DNA of 64,000 nucleotides, taken from Alphaproteobacteria bacterium. GTDB lineage: Bacteria; Pseudomonadota; Alphaproteobacteria; Caulobacterales; Caulobacteraceae. The notes beneath the pieces were generated by a model. The model did no database searches. It was not told where the DNA came from and saw only the letters and a list, made by a program, of their open reading frames with translations. The DNA lies in NCBI GenBank assembly GCA_025359785.1, contig JANYET010000026.1, positions 62,001-126,000 of the forward strand, written 5' to 3'. Below are positions 10,358 through 18,823 of this stretch, piece by piece. The translations under genes were made by a program, and so were the position numbers. The first letter of the stretch is position 1. Every line of letters starts with the position of its first letter.

Positions 10358-11944
10358 TTGGCGTGGACCCGTGGATGGATGGCCGGATGGCCAGGACGGA
10401 CGCTGGCGCTGCTGGCCGGTGTCATGGCGGGTCTGGCCCATCCGCCGTTCGGCATACTGCCGGGGCTTCTGGGCTACGCCCTGCTGCTGATCCTCATCGA
10501 CGCCGAGAGCCCGAGGCCGCTGCGGTCGGCCCTGTTCCGAGGCTGGCTGGGCGGCGTCGGCTATTTCGCGGTGGCGACGTCCTGGATCACCGAGCCGTTC
10601 ATGGTCGACGCCAAGACGCAGGGTTGGATGGCGCCCTTCGCCCTGGTCCTGATGGCCGGCGGCCTGGCGCTGTTCTGGGGGCTGGCGGCGGGGCTCTATC
10701 GCAGCCTGAAGACCCGCGGCGTTTGGCGCGTGCTGGTGTTCGCCGGTTGTCTCGCCGGCTGCGAATGGCTGCGCGGCCATGTGCTGACGGGCTTTCCCTG
10801 GGACCTGCCCGGCGAGAGCTGGCGGGCCGGCGGCGCGCCGTCACAGATGGCCTCGGTGGTCGGCGCCTACGGCCTGACCTGGATCACGCTGGCCATCGCC
10901 TGCGCGCCCGCCGCCCTGGCTCAGGCGCAGGGCCGCCGCGCGAGGGTCGCGGCCCTGGTGGTCGCGGGCCTGGCGCTGGCCGGCCTCTACGGCTTCGGCG
11001 CCGCGCGGCTGCGGGCCGCGCCGGCGGTCAGGGCGAACGCGCCGGTGATCCGCATCGTCCAGGCCAATATCGACCAGAAGGAAAAGTGGCGGCCCGAGAA
11101 CCTTAGCGCGATCCTCGAGGCCTATTCGAACCTCAGCCGGCGGCCGGCGGCGGTGCGTCCGGCGATCGTCATCTGGCCGGAGGGCGCGCTGCCCGCGATC
11201 ATCGACGAGATGCTGGTCCCGGGCTCCGCCTATGCGTTGCGGCTGCGCGACGCCATCGCGCCGGGCCAGACCCTGCTGATGGGCGCCAACCGCGCGGAGG
11301 CGGAGCCCGGGGGGTCGGCGCGCTATTTCAACAGCCTGGTCGCCTTTCGCCGCGAGTCCGACCGCCCCGACGACGGATTGAGACTGACCGGCGTCTACGA
11401 CAAGCACCATCTGGTGCCGTTCGGCGAATATATGCCGGCCGCTGAATTCGCCACCAGGGTGGGCTTCCGCAGCCTCGTCCACATGCCCGACGATTTCACC
11501 CCGGGCGCCCGCTCGGCGCCGATCGCGCCCCTGGGCGTGCCGGCGGTGCAGGTGCTGATCTGCTACGAGGCGCTGTTTCCGGGCGTCACTCGGCGCGGGG
11601 CGGCGCAGGCGGGCCTGCGCCCGGCCTGGATTCTCAACGTCTCCAACGATTCCTGGTTCGGCGGTGGATCCGGGCCGCTGCAGCATCTCAACATCGCCAG
11701 CTACCGCGCCATCGAGGAAGGCCTGCCGATCGTGCGGGCGACGCCGACCGGCGTCTCGGCGGTGATCGACAGCTTCGGGCGCATCGCGCCAGGCGCCAGC
11801 CTGGGACTTGCCCGGCTGGGGGTTATTGACGCGCCGCTGCCGCCAAGCCTTGAAGCGACGCCCTTTTCCCGGTTCGGCGACCGTCTTTTCGGCGCCATGC
11901 TGCTCTTGTCTGGCTTGGTCGCCCTGGCTTATCGTGTTCGCTGA
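10358..11944 (+). CDS. lnt: Apolipoprotein N-acyltransferase Lnt
   Basis: 528-residue inner-membrane enzyme adding the third acyl chain to lipoproteins. An N-terminal block of about six transmembrane helices is followed by a periplasmic nitrilase-type domain. The catalytic triad is visible as E275 (WPEG), K349 (YDKHHLVPFGEY) and C402 (ICYEALF). The start is a TTG at 10358; an ATG at 10379 (MAGWPGRTLALL) is an alternative start. The window encodes at least three predicted lipoproteins that would be substrates. Confidence 0.95.
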   Translation: MAWTRGWMAGWPGRTLALLAGVMAGLAHPPFGILPGLLGYALLLILIDAESPRPLRSALFRGWLGGVGYFAVATSWITEPFMVDAKTQGWMAPFALVLMAGGLALFWGLAAGLYRSLKTRGVWRVLVFAGCLAGCEWLRGHVLTGFPWDLPGESWRAGGAPSQMASVVGAYGLTWITLAIACAPAALAQAQGRRARVAALVVAGLALAGLYGFGAARLRAAPAVRANAPVIRIVQANIDQKEKWRPENLSAILEAYSNLSRRPAAVRPAIVIWPEGALPAIIDEMLVPGSAYALRLRDAIAPGQTLLMGANRAEAEPGGSARYFNSLVAFRRESDRPDDGLRLTGVYDKHHLVPFGEYMPAAEFATRVGFRSLVHMPDDFTPGARSAPIAPLGVPAVQVLICYEALFPGVTRRGAAQAGLRPAWILNVSNDSWFGGGSGPLQHLNIASYRAIEEGLPIVRATPTGVSAVIDSFGRIAPGASLGLARLGVIDAPLPPSLEATPFSRFGDRLFGAMLLLSGLVALAYRVR

Positions 11945-12022
11945 CCGCGTTTCGTTGACAGAAATCGGTTTCGGCGGCGTCTGGGGCGCCGGCTTGTCCG
12001 ACCACGTTTCAATGGGAGTTCC

Positions 12023-12445
12023 ATGGACAAGCACGACGAGGCGGCGACGGGGCCGAACCCCATCGACCGGCATGTGGGCCTGCGCATAAGACTGCGGCGC
12101 AAGGCGTTGGGGATCAGCCAGGAGCGTCTGGCCGAATCCATCGGGCTCACCTTCCAGCAGGTGCAGAAATACGAGCGGGCCGCCAACCGGGTGAGCGCCT
12201 CGAAACTGTGGGAGATGAGCCGGGCGCTCTCCACCAGCATCAGCTATTTCTACGAGGGCCTCGGCGACGCCGCCGAGCCTCCGGGGGCCAATGTGCCGCG
12301 CGAGTCCATGCAGGACTTCCTGCTGACGCCAGAGGGTATTGAGCTGGCCGCGGTGTTTCCGAAGGTCGCCAAGAGCCGGGTCCGCCGCAAGATCCTCGAC
12401 CTGGTCCGCGCCATGGCCGGCGAGCCGGACGCGGTGGAATCTTAA
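12023..12445 (+). CDS. Xre/Cro-C1-type helix-turn-helix regulator
   Basis: 140 residues with an HTH at about residues 16-70: VGLRIRLRRKALGISQERLAES followed by GLTFQQVQKYERAANRVSASKL, the usual Cro/C1 layout in small alphaproteobacterial regulators. The C-terminal part (RRKILDLVRAMAGE) resembles that of many single-domain alphaproteobacterial regulators. GGGAG lies about 8 nt before the ATG. It sits between lnt and metK, a conserved place for such a gene in alphaproteobacteria; a role in controlling metK is possible but not shown. Confidence 0.88.
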   Translation: MDKHDEAATGPNPIDRHVGLRIRLRRKALGISQERLAESIGLTFQQVQKYERAANRVSASKLWEMSRALSTSISYFYEGLGDAAEPPGANVPRESMQDFLLTPEGIELAAVFPKVAKSRVRRKILDLVRAMAGEPDAVES

Positions 12446-12512
12446 GAGTCGGGCCTTAGGAAACGGTCGAGCGTCCGCTTAACCACGCCCCGAAATGCGG
12501 GCTTGGCGGGAC

Positions 12513-12528
12513 ATAAAGATATCTTTAT
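12513..12528. promoter_or_regulatory. Perfect AT-rich palindrome upstream of metK, candidate operator
   Basis: ATAAAGATATCTTTAT is an exact 16-bp palindrome in an otherwise GC-rich gap, 60 nt before the metK start. The AT island and the position suggest an operator overlapping the metK promoter. AT-rich palindromes of this kind are associated, as I recall, with SAH/SAM-responsive ArsR-type regulators of methionine genes (SahR-like) in proteobacteria; that link is inference. Confidence 0.6.
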
Positions 12529-12588
12529 ACGATTGCCGACCTTTTGGCGTCGCCTCTCTCGGCGGCCCCTTTTTCCGGAGCCAGCGCC

Positions 12589-13809
12589 TTGAGCCGTTCC
12601 AACTATATCTTCACCTCCGAAAGCGTTTCCGAGGGCCATCCGGATAAGGTGGCCGACCGGATTTCCGACACGGTGGTCGATGCGTTCCTGTCCGTGGAAC
12701 CGCAAGCCCGCGTGGCCTGCGAGACCCTGGTCACCACCAACCGCATCGTGCTGGCCGGCGAGGTCCGCGCCGGGCGTCCGGGCGCCTCCAAGGCCGAGAA
12801 CAAGCAGCTCACCAAGGACATCGTCCGCGGCCTGGAAGACAAGGTCCGCCAGGCGGTGAAGGACATCGGCTACGAGCAGAAGGGCTTCCACTGGGCCAAG
12901 GCCAAGTACGCCTGCCACCTGCACCCGCAGTCGGCGCATATCGCGCAAGGGGTGGACGCCTCCGACAAGAAGGAAGAGGGCGCCGGCGACCAGGGCATCA
13001 TGTTCGGCTACGCCTGCGACGAGACCCCGCAGCTGATGCCGGCCACCCTGCAATACAGCCACGACATCCTGCGCAAGCTGGCCGAGGTGCGCCACTCCGG
13101 CGAATGCTCGGTGCTGGAGCCGGACGCCAAGAGCCAGGTCACCCTGCGCTACGAGGATGGCCGCCCGGTCGAGGTGCTGCAGATCGTCGTCTCGACCCAG
13201 CACAAGAAGCGCATCGGCCTGCACATCGCCACGCCCAAGCGCCTCGAAGGCGTCATCCGTCCCTACGTGGAAGGCCTGTTCCCGGCCGGGCTGATCACCA
13301 AGAAGACCAAGTGGCACGTCAATCCGACCGGCCGGTTCGAGATCGGCGGCCCGGACGGCGACGCGGGCCTGACCGGTCGCAAGATCATCGTCGACACCTA
13401 TGGCGGCGCGGCCCCGCACGGCGGCGGCGCCTTCTCCGGCAAGGACCCGACCAAGGTCGACCGCTCGGCGGCCTACCTCTGCCGCTACCTGGCCAAGAAC
13501 GTGGTGGCCGCGGGTCTGGCCAAGAAGTGCACCATCCAGATCAGCTATGCGATCGGCGTCGCCCAACCGCTGAGCTTCTATGTCGACCTGCATGAGACCG
13601 GCGAGATCGACCCGGCGAAGCTGGAACTGGCCCTGCCGGAAATGGTCGGCGGCGCCACGCCGCGCGCCATCCGCGAGCACCTGGGCCTCAACAAGCCGAT
13701 CTACGCGCGGACCGCCGCCTACGGCCACTTCGGCCGTCAGCCCGACAACGAAGGCGGCTTCTCCTGGGAGCGGCCCGACCTGGCCGAAGACCTGCGCAAG
13801 CTGGCCTAG
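12589..13809 (+). CDS. metK: S-adenosylmethionine synthase
   Basis: Makes SAM from methionine and [23 protein letters not shown] opens the N-terminal domain; the ATP-binding [12 protein letters not shown] and the P-loop-like [16 protein letters not shown] are intact. I chose the TTG at 12589 ([11 protein letters not shown]), with CGGAG 9 nt upstream, giving 406 residues; a TTG at 12544 would add 15 low-complexity residues. An AT-rich palindrome lies 60 nt upstream. trmB follows after a repeat element. Confidence 0.97.
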   Translation: MSRSNYIFTSESVSEGHPDKVADRISDTVVDAFLSVEPQARVACETLVTTNRIVLAGEVRAGRPGASKAENKQLTKDIVRGLEDKVRQAVKDIGYEQKGFHWAKAKYACHLHPQSAHIAQGVDASDKKEEGAGDQGIMFGYACDETPQLMPATLQYSHDILRKLAEVRHSGECSVLEPDAKSQVTLRYEDGRPVEVLQIVVSTQHKKRIGLHIATPKRLEGVIRPYVEGLFPAGLITKKTKWHVNPTGRFEIGGPDGDAGLTGRKIIVDTYGGAAPHGGGAFSGKDPTKVDRSAAYLCRYLAKNVVAAGLAKKCTIQISYAIGVAQPLSFYVDLHETGEIDPAKLELALPEMVGGATPRAIREHLGLNKPIYARTAAYGHFGRQPDNEGGFSWERPDLAEDLRKLA

Positions 13810-13830
13810 GCTCCTCGTTTCTCCACCGCC

Positions 13831-13949
13831 GTCATCCCGGTTTCCGCGCCAGCGGAAGACCGGGACCCATGAACACCGATGGCGGTGGTTAGCTTGTGAC
13901 GTTCGCGTGTATGGGTCCCGGACAAGCGCTGCGCGCTTTCCGGGATGAC
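13831..13949. repeat. Inverted-repeat element, family B (copy 2)
   Basis: The arms GTCATCCCGG and CCGGGATGAC bound a 119-bp element; inner GACCGGGACCCATG and ATGGGTCCCGGAC also mirror each other. It lies between metK and trmB and ends 12 nt before the trmB start. A naive start at 13896 would translate part of the element, so the trmB start must be downstream. Confidence 0.88.
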
Positions 13950-13961
13950 ACGGAAGACTTG

Positions 13962-14630
13962 ATGCCCCACCCGCCGCTCCGCTCCTACGGCCGCCTGAAG
14001 ACCCGCACCATCAAGCCGCGGCAGGCCGCGCTGATGGAAAGCCTGCTGCCGGGCCTGCGTCCGCCGACCGGGCCGTTCGAACCGCGCGCGCTGATGCCCG
14101 CCGCGGCCGAGGTCTGGCTGGAGATCGGGTTCGGCGGCGGCGAGCACATGGCGGCCCAGGCGGGCCTTCACCGCGATGTCCTGATCCTCGGCGCCGAGCC
14201 GTTCCAGAACGGCGTCGCCAGCGCCCTGCGCCACATCGACGAGGCGGGCCTGACCAACGTCCGGGTGCTCGACGGTGACGCCCGCGAGTTGATGGCCAAT
14301 CTTCCGGACGGCTGTTTGCAGCGCATCTATGTGCTGTTCCCCGACCCCTGGCCCAAGGCGCGGCACAACAAGCGGCGCATCGTCCAGGCCGAGACGGTGG
14401 CGGAGTTCGCGCGCCTGCTAAAACCCGGCGGGCGCCTCCGTTTCGCCAGCGACGTGGCGCACTATGTCGACTGGGCGCTGGAGAAGATCACCGCCAGCCC
14501 GGCGTTCACCTGGACCGCCGAACACGCCTCGGACTGGCGCGCCGCGCCCGCCGACCACATCACCACCCGCTACGAGGAAAAGCGCCTCGGCGACTGCGCC
14601 CCGGTGTTCCTGGATTTCGCCAGAGTCTAG
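13962..14630 (+). CDS. trmB: tRNA (guanine-46-N7)-methyltransferase TrmB
   Basis: SAM-dependent methyltransferase making m7G46 in tRNA. The SAM loop is EIGFGGGEHMAAQA; LFPDPWPKARHNKRR is the TrmB signature; the C-terminal TRYEEKR is typical. The ATG at 13962 gives 222 residues, and upstream codons come from the repeat element. Position after metK, which supplies its cofactor, is conserved. It converges with ppa, with 11 nt between the stops. Confidence 0.95.
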   Translation: MPHPPLRSYGRLKTRTIKPRQAALMESLLPGLRPPTGPFEPRALMPAAAEVWLEIGFGGGEHMAAQAGLHRDVLILGAEPFQNGVASALRHIDEAGLTNVRVLDGDARELMANLPDGCLQRIYVLFPDPWPKARHNKRRIVQAETVAEFARLLKPGGRLRFASDVAHYVDWALEKITASPAFTWTAEHASDWRAAPADHITTRYEEKRLGDCAPVFLDFARV

Positions 14631-14641
14631 CGCCTGCGGAC

Positions 14642-15175
14642 CTAGCCGGCGTCCTTATACCGCTGGATCGCGGCGCGGATCAGGTCGGCGGTCTGTTCCG
14701 GCTCGGCCCAGCCGGTGATCTTCACCGACTTGCCCTTTTCCAGGTCTTTGTAGTGCTGGAAAAAGTGGGCGATCTGCTCGGTCAGGATGCCGGGCAGCGA
14801 GCGCCAGCTGTCCACCCCAGCATAGAACGGGTGCAGCGCGTCCACCGGCACGGCCAGCACCTTCTCGTCGCCGCCGGCCTCGTCGCTCATCATCAGGGTG
14901 CCGATCGGCCGCGCCCGGATGATCGCGCCGGGCGCCACCGGGGTCTGGCAGACCACCATGATATCCATCGGGTCGCCGTCGTCGGCCAGCGTATGCGGGA
15001 TGAACCCGTAGTTGCCGGGATAGAACATCGCGGTGTGCAGAAACCGGTCGACGAACAGGGCGCCGGAGGCCTTGTCGATCTCGTACTTCACCGGCACGCC
15101 GCCCTGCGGGATCTCGATGATGGCGTTGACGTCATAGGGCGGATTGACGCCGACGGGGATCTTGGAGAGGTCCAT
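14642..15175 (-). CDS. ppa: Inorganic pyrophosphatase
   Basis: 177-residue family I soluble pyrophosphatase, normal length. The active-site signature [11 protein letters not shown] is intact, with [11 protein letters not shown] and KYEIDKASG upstream. It hydrolyses PPi to drive biosynthesis in the cytoplasm. The ATG at 15175 lies in the 3' arm of a perfect 11-bp inverted repeat (see 15169-15227), so access of ribosomes may depend on RNA structure. Confidence 0.97.
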   Translation of the reverse strand: MDLSKIPVGVNPPYDVNAIIEIPQGGVPVKYEIDKASGALFVDRFLHTAMFYPGNYGFIPHTLADDGDPMDIMVVCQTPVAPGAIIRARPIGTLMMSDEAGGDEKVLAVPVDALHPFYAGVDSWRSLPGILTEQIAHFFQHYKDLEKGKSVKITGWAEPEQTADLIRAAIQRYKDAG

Positions 15176-15227
15176 GGGAAGGGCCTTTCAAACACACAAA
15201 GGGGAGAGTTGGCCGCTCCCATGGACC
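15169..15227 (-). promoter_or_regulatory. Hairpin enclosing the ppa start codon
   Basis: On the minus strand GGTCCATGGGA (15227-15217) can pair perfectly with TCCCATGGACC (15179-15169), and an inner GGCC/GGCC pair extends the stem after a small internal loop. The ppa ATG is inside the 3' arm. Such a stem could hold the start codon closed; whether it is a regulatory switch is inference. Confidence 0.5.
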
Positions 15228-15282
15228 ATCTCGGGTTAAGGAGAAAGGCGCCGCGTCGGCGCAGCGGGCAAATCTCATCCGC

Positions 15283-15440
15283 GTCCTTCTCCCCTTGCGG
15301 GAGAAGGTGGGCTGCGAAGCAGGTCGGATGAGGGGTCGAAAGCCCTGTCCAATCTGGTTCTGGAAGCGCGGCGAGAGCGGAGCAAAGCCCTCATCCGTCA
15401 CCCTTCGGGCGACACCTTCTCCCGCAAGGGGAGAAGGACG
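15283..15440. repeat. Inverted-repeat element, family C
   Basis: Perfect 28-bp arms at 15283-15310 and 15413-15440, built on CTTCTCCCCTTGCGGGAGAA and its mirror. Inner GGATGAGGG and CCCTCATCC segments also pair. This CTTCTCCC...GGGAGAAGG pattern is a familiar dispersed element in alphaproteobacterial intergenic regions. Together with the next element it fills the 440-bp gap between ppa and the 15617-16156 gene; I see no gene in that gap. Confidence 0.85.
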
Positions 15441-15450
15441 CCGACCGCGG

Positions 15451-15592
15451 CTTAAATCTCATGTCGGCCAGTTTGCCTGCGGGTTTGGGCGTCTCAAGGC
15501 GCTGCCAAGGGCCGCCCGCGAAGCGGCGCGCCGGAGAGCGCGGCCTTGACACGCCCGGACCCGCAGGCTCGCATCTGACCATTAGGTTTAAG
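15451..15592. repeat. Inverted-repeat element, family D
   Basis: An imperfect palindrome: CTTAAATCTCATG ... GCCTGCGGGTTTGGGCGTCTCAAGG on the left is mirrored by CCTTGACACGCCC ... ACCCGCAGGC ... GGTTTAAG on the right. It lies directly beside the family C element. Only one copy is seen here, so its status as a dispersed family is inferred from structure. Confidence 0.6.
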
Positions 15593-15616
15593 GGGCGGGG
15601 AGCAGCTGAAGATGCC

Positions 15617-16156
15617 TTAGGTCAGTCCCAATTCTCCCAAGTCCAGCCGATCAACCGCGCGCAATCGCGTTCGGGCAAGCGCAGCGTTTTTCAAGGATTC
15701 AATTGGCACTAGGGTGCGGTCTCTCAACACGTACCACTGTCGATAAGCACTCAACGAGATCAATTTGCCTTGGTTATTCACGTGCTTGAGACGCCTTTGG
15801 ATTTCCTTCATCGGCTGCTGAACGTAGCTTCCGTGGAATTTTCCGTAGACGCGTCCATTCATCCGAAGGCCGTTGTCTGTCACCAATGCCGTTGCCGCTA
15901 TCTCGTCCCGGAGCATGTCGGTTTTGCTGAGGTATAGGTAGGCGGTCTCTCCGACCCTCAACTGAATACCTTGACCCAGATCAAGCTGCGCGCCGCCGGG
16001 TGATGCGGGTCGAGATTCGGGGCGCGCAATACTCCCTTGCTCGGGTCTCCCAAGCTTTCGAATGATTATGTCGCTCTCCGTCTCGGACGGAGAGGCGCGG
16101 TAACGTTCCAGAGCCTCTGCGGCATCTGCGGTAAGGCCCGCGTATTTCACGTACAT
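15617..16156 (-). CDS. Uncharacterised protein, possibly RAMA/DNA-associated
   Basis: 179 residues, not confidently recognised. The N-terminal part AEALERYRASPSETESDIIIRKLGR resembles the SeqA/CopG-like heads of some restriction-associated proteins, and the C-terminal VTDNGLRMNGRVYGK...LISLSAYRQWYVLRD resembles RAMA/DUF4357-type domains that accompany DNA methylases; this is pattern inference. Base composition is less GC-rich than in neighbouring genes and the promoter is strikingly AT-rich, which suggests transfer. GGAG precedes the ATG. It is flanked by repeats on one side and the divergent rimP operon on the other. Confidence 0.7.
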   Translation of the reverse strand: MYVKYAGLTADAAEALERYRASPSETESDIIIRKLGRPEQGSIARPESRPASPGGAQLDLGQGIQLRVGETAYLYLSKTDMLRDEIAATALVTDNGLRMNGRVYGKFHGSYVQQPMKEIQRRLKHVNNQGKLISLSAYRQWYVLRDRTLVPIESLKNAALARTRLRAVDRLDLGELGLT

Positions 16157-16180
16157 AGCAAAGCTCCGATCTAAGTTGAA

Positions 16181-16211
16181 ATAAGCAGCTTATTTATATT
16201 AAGCAGCTTAA
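16181..16211. promoter_or_regulatory. Twin palindromes, candidate operator for the 15617-16156 gene
   Basis: Two near-identical palindromic boxes, ATAAGCAGCTTAT (16181-16193) and TTAAGCAGCTTAA (16199-16211), have centres 18 bp apart. They lie 25-55 nt upstream of the minus-strand ATG, downstream of a TTGACA on the minus strand (16227-16222). The spacing and AT-richness suggest a dimeric regulator binding cooperatively. Confidence 0.6.
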
Positions 16212-16232
16212 TTGGAGCCGCTGTCAACAGGG

Positions 16233-16261
16233 CTGACAAACCCCTCCCGACCCTCTATATT
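16233..16261 (+). promoter_or_regulatory. Sigma-70-type promoter of the rimP-nusA-infB operon
   Basis: CTGACA (16233-16238) and TATATT (16256-16261) are separated by 17 bp, close to consensus. The expected transcript start near 16268 would leave a leader of about 90 nt before the rimP ATG, containing the hairpin at 16300-16330. On sequence alone this is the best promoter in the window. Confidence 0.65.
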
Positions 16262-16299
16262 CCCCTCAACATCGTCCGTTTGCGCTGTATGGCGCCTAC

Positions 16300-16334
16300 G
16301 AGCGGCGGGCTCCGGCCCGGCCGCTCTTTTCTTT
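16300..16334 (+). terminator. Terminator-like hairpin in the rimP leader (candidate attenuator)
   Basis: GAGCGGC-GGGC / GCCC-G-GCCGCTC forms a strong stem (one bulged G) around a TCCG loop, followed by TTTTCTTT. It lies after the promoter and 24 nt before the chosen rimP start. There is no plus-strand gene upstream that it could serve, so an attenuator for the operon encoding NusA is a reasonable reading. Confidence 0.55.
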
Positions 16335-16357
16335 GCCGGAGGCCTGGCCTTAAGCCC

Positions 16358-16942
16358 ATGCGTGGGAAGACCGCCGAAGACCTGAACCTGTTGGAGCTGC
16401 TCGACCCCGTGGCCGAGGCGGCGGGCTACGCCATCGTGCGCCTGCGCCTGATGGGCGGCGAGCATGCTCGGCGCCTGCAGATCATGGCCGAGCGGCCCAG
16501 CGACGGCGACATGAACGTCGAGGACTGTGCGCGCCTGAGCCGCGCCATTTCCGAGATCATGGACGCCGCCGACCCGATCGCCGGGGAATATACGCTGGAG
16601 GTCTCCTCCCCCGGCGTCGACCGCCCGTTGACCCGGTTCCACGATTTCGAGTCCTACCAGGGCTATGAGGCGCGCATCGAGCTCGACCGCCTGGCCGAGG
16701 GCCGCAAGCGTTTCAAGGGCGTGCTGGCCGGCGTCGACGCCGACCAGGTGGCCTTCGACATCGAGGGCGAGGCCGAGACCGCGCTGATCCCGTTCGCCTG
16801 GATCGCCGAGGCCAAGCTGGTGCTCTCCGACCAACTGATGAAGCGCGGCGCCGATGTCCGCGCGGCCCGCATCCAATCCGAATCCAACACGCCCCAAGAT
16901 TCTCAAACACAGACTTCCGAGTACAGAGGGAACATCCCATGA
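16358..16942 (+). CDS. rimP: Ribosome maturation factor RimP
   Basis: 30S subunit maturation factor. The central block [30 protein letters not shown] is the family signature. I chose the ATG at 16358 (194 residues); a TTG at 16280 is in frame but would make the leader hairpin part of the coding region. The C-terminus is slightly extended with a polar tail. Its TGA overlaps the nusA ATG as ATGA, so translation is coupled. The rimP-nusA-infB order is conserved across bacteria. Confidence 0.93.
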   Translation: MRGKTAEDLNLLELLDPVAEAAGYAIVRLRLMGGEHARRLQIMAERPSDGDMNVEDCARLSRAISEIMDAADPIAGEYTLEVSSPGVDRPLTRFHDFESYQGYEARIELDRLAEGRKRFKGVLAGVDADQVAFDIEGEAETALIPFAWIAEAKLVLSDQLMKRGADVRAARIQSESNTPQDSQTQTSEYRGNIP

Positions 16943-18633
16943 GCCTCACCGGCATTTCCGCCAATCGGCTTGAGCTGCTGCAGATCGCCGACGCGGTCGC
17001 GCGTGAAAAGTCCATCGACCGCGAGATCGTCATCGAGGCGATCGAAGAGGCCATCCAGAAGGGCGCGCGGGCCCGCTACGGCGCCGAGCACGACATCCGG
17101 GTCAACATCGACCAGAAGACCGGCGAGGTCATCGTCAAGCGGGTGGTCACCGTGGTGGCCGACGACGCCGACTACGGCACCGTGGTCAACGAAGAAGGCG
17201 AAGAGGCCCCGGCCGAGGAGCCGCAGGGCATCCTGCGCCTCGCCGACGCCAAGCGCACCGATGACGACGCGGTGATCGGCAAGACCTACGAAGAGATCCT
17301 GCCGCCCTTCGAATTCGGCCGGGTGCAGACCCAGATGGCCCGCCAGGTGGTGACCGGTAAGGTCCGCGAGGCCGAGCGCGAGCGTCAGTTCGAAGAGTAC
17401 AAGGATCGGGTCGGCGAGATCGTCAACGGCACCGTCAAGCGCGTCGAATACGGCAACATCGTCGTTGATCTTGGACGCGGCGAGGGCATCGCCAGGCGCG
17501 ACCAGTCGATCCCGCGCGAGAACTTCAACATCGGCGACCGCATCCGCTGCTACATCTATGACGTCCGCCGCGAGACCAAGGGCCCGCAGATCCTGCTCAG
17601 CCGCGCGCACGGCGGCTTCATGGCCAAGCTGTTCGCCCAGGAAGTGCCGGAGGTCTACGACGGGGTCATCGAGATCCGCGCCGTGGCCCGCGACCCGGGC
17701 AGCCGCGCCAAGATGGCGGTGGTCTCCAACGACAGCTCCATCGACCCGGTCGGCGCCTGCGTCGGCATGCGCGGCTCCCGTGTTCAGGCCGTTGTGGCTG
17801 AACTGCAAGGCGAGAAGATCGACATCATCCAGTGGAGCCCGGACGAGGCGACCTTCATCGTCAACGCCTTGGCGCCGGCCGAAGTCTCCAAGGTCGTCAT
17901 GGACGAGGAAGACGAGCGCGTCGAAGTCGTGGTCCCGGACGAGCAGCTGTCGCTGGCGATCGGCCGCCGCGGCCAGAACGTCCGCCTGGCGAGCCAACTG
18001 ACCGGCTGGCAGATCGACATCATGACCGAGAGCCAGGAGAGCGAGCGCCGCCAGCGCGAGTTCGCCGAGCGCACCGCGCTGTTCCAGGAGGCCCTGGACG
18101 TCGATGAGGTGATCGCCCAGCTGCTGGTCACCGAGGGCTTCGCCACGGTGGAAGACGTGGCCTACGTCGATGTCTCCGAAATCGCCTCCATCGAAGGCTT
18201 CGACGAGGACACCGGCGCCGAAATCCAGGCGCGCGCCACCGACTTCCTCGACAAGATTTCCGCCGAGTTCGACGCCAAGCGCACCGAACTGGGCGTCGCG
18301 GACGGTCTGCTCGAGATCGAAGGCGTCACCCTGCCGATCGCGGTCGCGCTGGGCGAAGGCGGCGTCAAGACGGTGGAAGACCTGGCCGACCTGGTCCCGG
18401 ACGACCTGCGCGGCTGGTTCGAGACCAAGAACGGCGAACGGGTCCGCGAGACCGGCATCCTCGAGGCCTTCGGCCTGGAGCCGGCCGACGCCGAGGCGCT
18501 GATCATGCGCGCCCGCGTGGTCATGGGCTGGATCGAAGCCCCGCCGGAACCGGAGGTCGAAGAGCCGGAAGCTCTCGAAGACAGCGACGTCTTCGCCGAA
18601 GCCGAAGCCGCCGGCGAAGCCCAGGACGCCTAA
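16939..18633 (+). CDS. nusA: Transcription termination/antitermination factor NusA
   Basis: 564 residues: an N-terminal RNA-polymerase-binding domain, an S1 domain (near [22 protein letters not shown]), two KH domains ([20 protein letters not shown] and [16 protein letters not shown]), two C-terminal helix-hairpin-helix repeats and a long acidic tail ([19 protein letters not shown]). It binds RNA polymerase and nascent RNA, modulating pausing, termination and antitermination. It overlaps rimP; a hairpin and a family A repeat separate it from ylxR. Confidence 0.97.
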   Translation: MSLTGISANRLELLQIADAVAREKSIDREIVIEAIEEAIQKGARARYGAEHDIRVNIDQKTGEVIVKRVVTVVADDADYGTVVNEEGEEAPAEEPQGILRLADAKRTDDDAVIGKTYEEILPPFEFGRVQTQMARQVVTGKVREAERERQFEEYKDRVGEIVNGTVKRVEYGNIVVDLGRGEGIARRDQSIPRENFNIGDRIRCYIYDVRRETKGPQILLSRAHGGFMAKLFAQEVPEVYDGVIEIRAVARDPGSRAKMAVVSNDSSIDPVGACVGMRGSRVQAVVAELQGEKIDIIQWSPDEATFIVNALAPAEVSKVVMDEEDERVEVVVPDEQLSLAIGRRGQNVRLASQLTGWQIDIMTESQESERRQREFAERTALFQEALDVDEVIAQLLVTEGFATVEDVAYVDVSEIASIEGFDEDTGAEIQARATDFLDKISAEFDAKRTELGVADGLLEIEGVTLPIAVALGEGGVKTVEDLADLVPDDLRGWFETKNGERVRETGILEAFGLEPADAEALIMRARVVMGWIEAPPEPEVEEPEALEDSDVFAEAEAAGEAQDA

Positions 18634-18637
18634 CGTC

Positions 18638-18657
18638 CTCCCCGCGCGAGCGGGGAG
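18638..18657 (+). terminator. Stable hairpin after nusA (no U-tract)
   Basis: CTCCCCGC / GCGGGGAG forms a perfect 8-bp stem with a GCGA (GNRA) loop five bases after the nusA stop. There is no T-run, so it is more likely an RNA processing or 3'-protection structure than a strict intrinsic terminator. The operon probably reads through to ylxR-infB. Confidence 0.4.
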
Positions 18658-18671
18658 ACAGGATTTTCTTT

Positions 18672-18775
18672 GAACCACGAACCCACACGAACCCACACGA
18701 ACGCGGCCCCGAACCGCGGCGCCGGTCTTGGCGAGCATTCGTTTGTTCGTGTGCGTTCGTGTGCGTTCGTGGTTC
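18672..18775. repeat. Inverted-repeat element, family A (copy 2)
   Basis: GAACCACGAACCCACACGAA units on the left are mirrored by GTTCGTGTGCGTTCGTGGTTC units on the right. It has the same design as the element at 624-772, but the internal CCCACACGAA unit is iterated. It interrupts the nusA-ylxR junction inside a conserved operon. Confidence 0.8.
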
Positions 18776-18823
18776 GCCACTGTTCGGCAGGTTGTCTGGC
18801 TGACGCCTTCGGCGGAGGACCTG

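Noticed and set aside
12446..12588. SAM riboswitch upstream of metK
   Set aside because: No SAM-I or SAM-II core is apparent by eye; only the AT palindrome stands out. A covariance-model search would be decisive.
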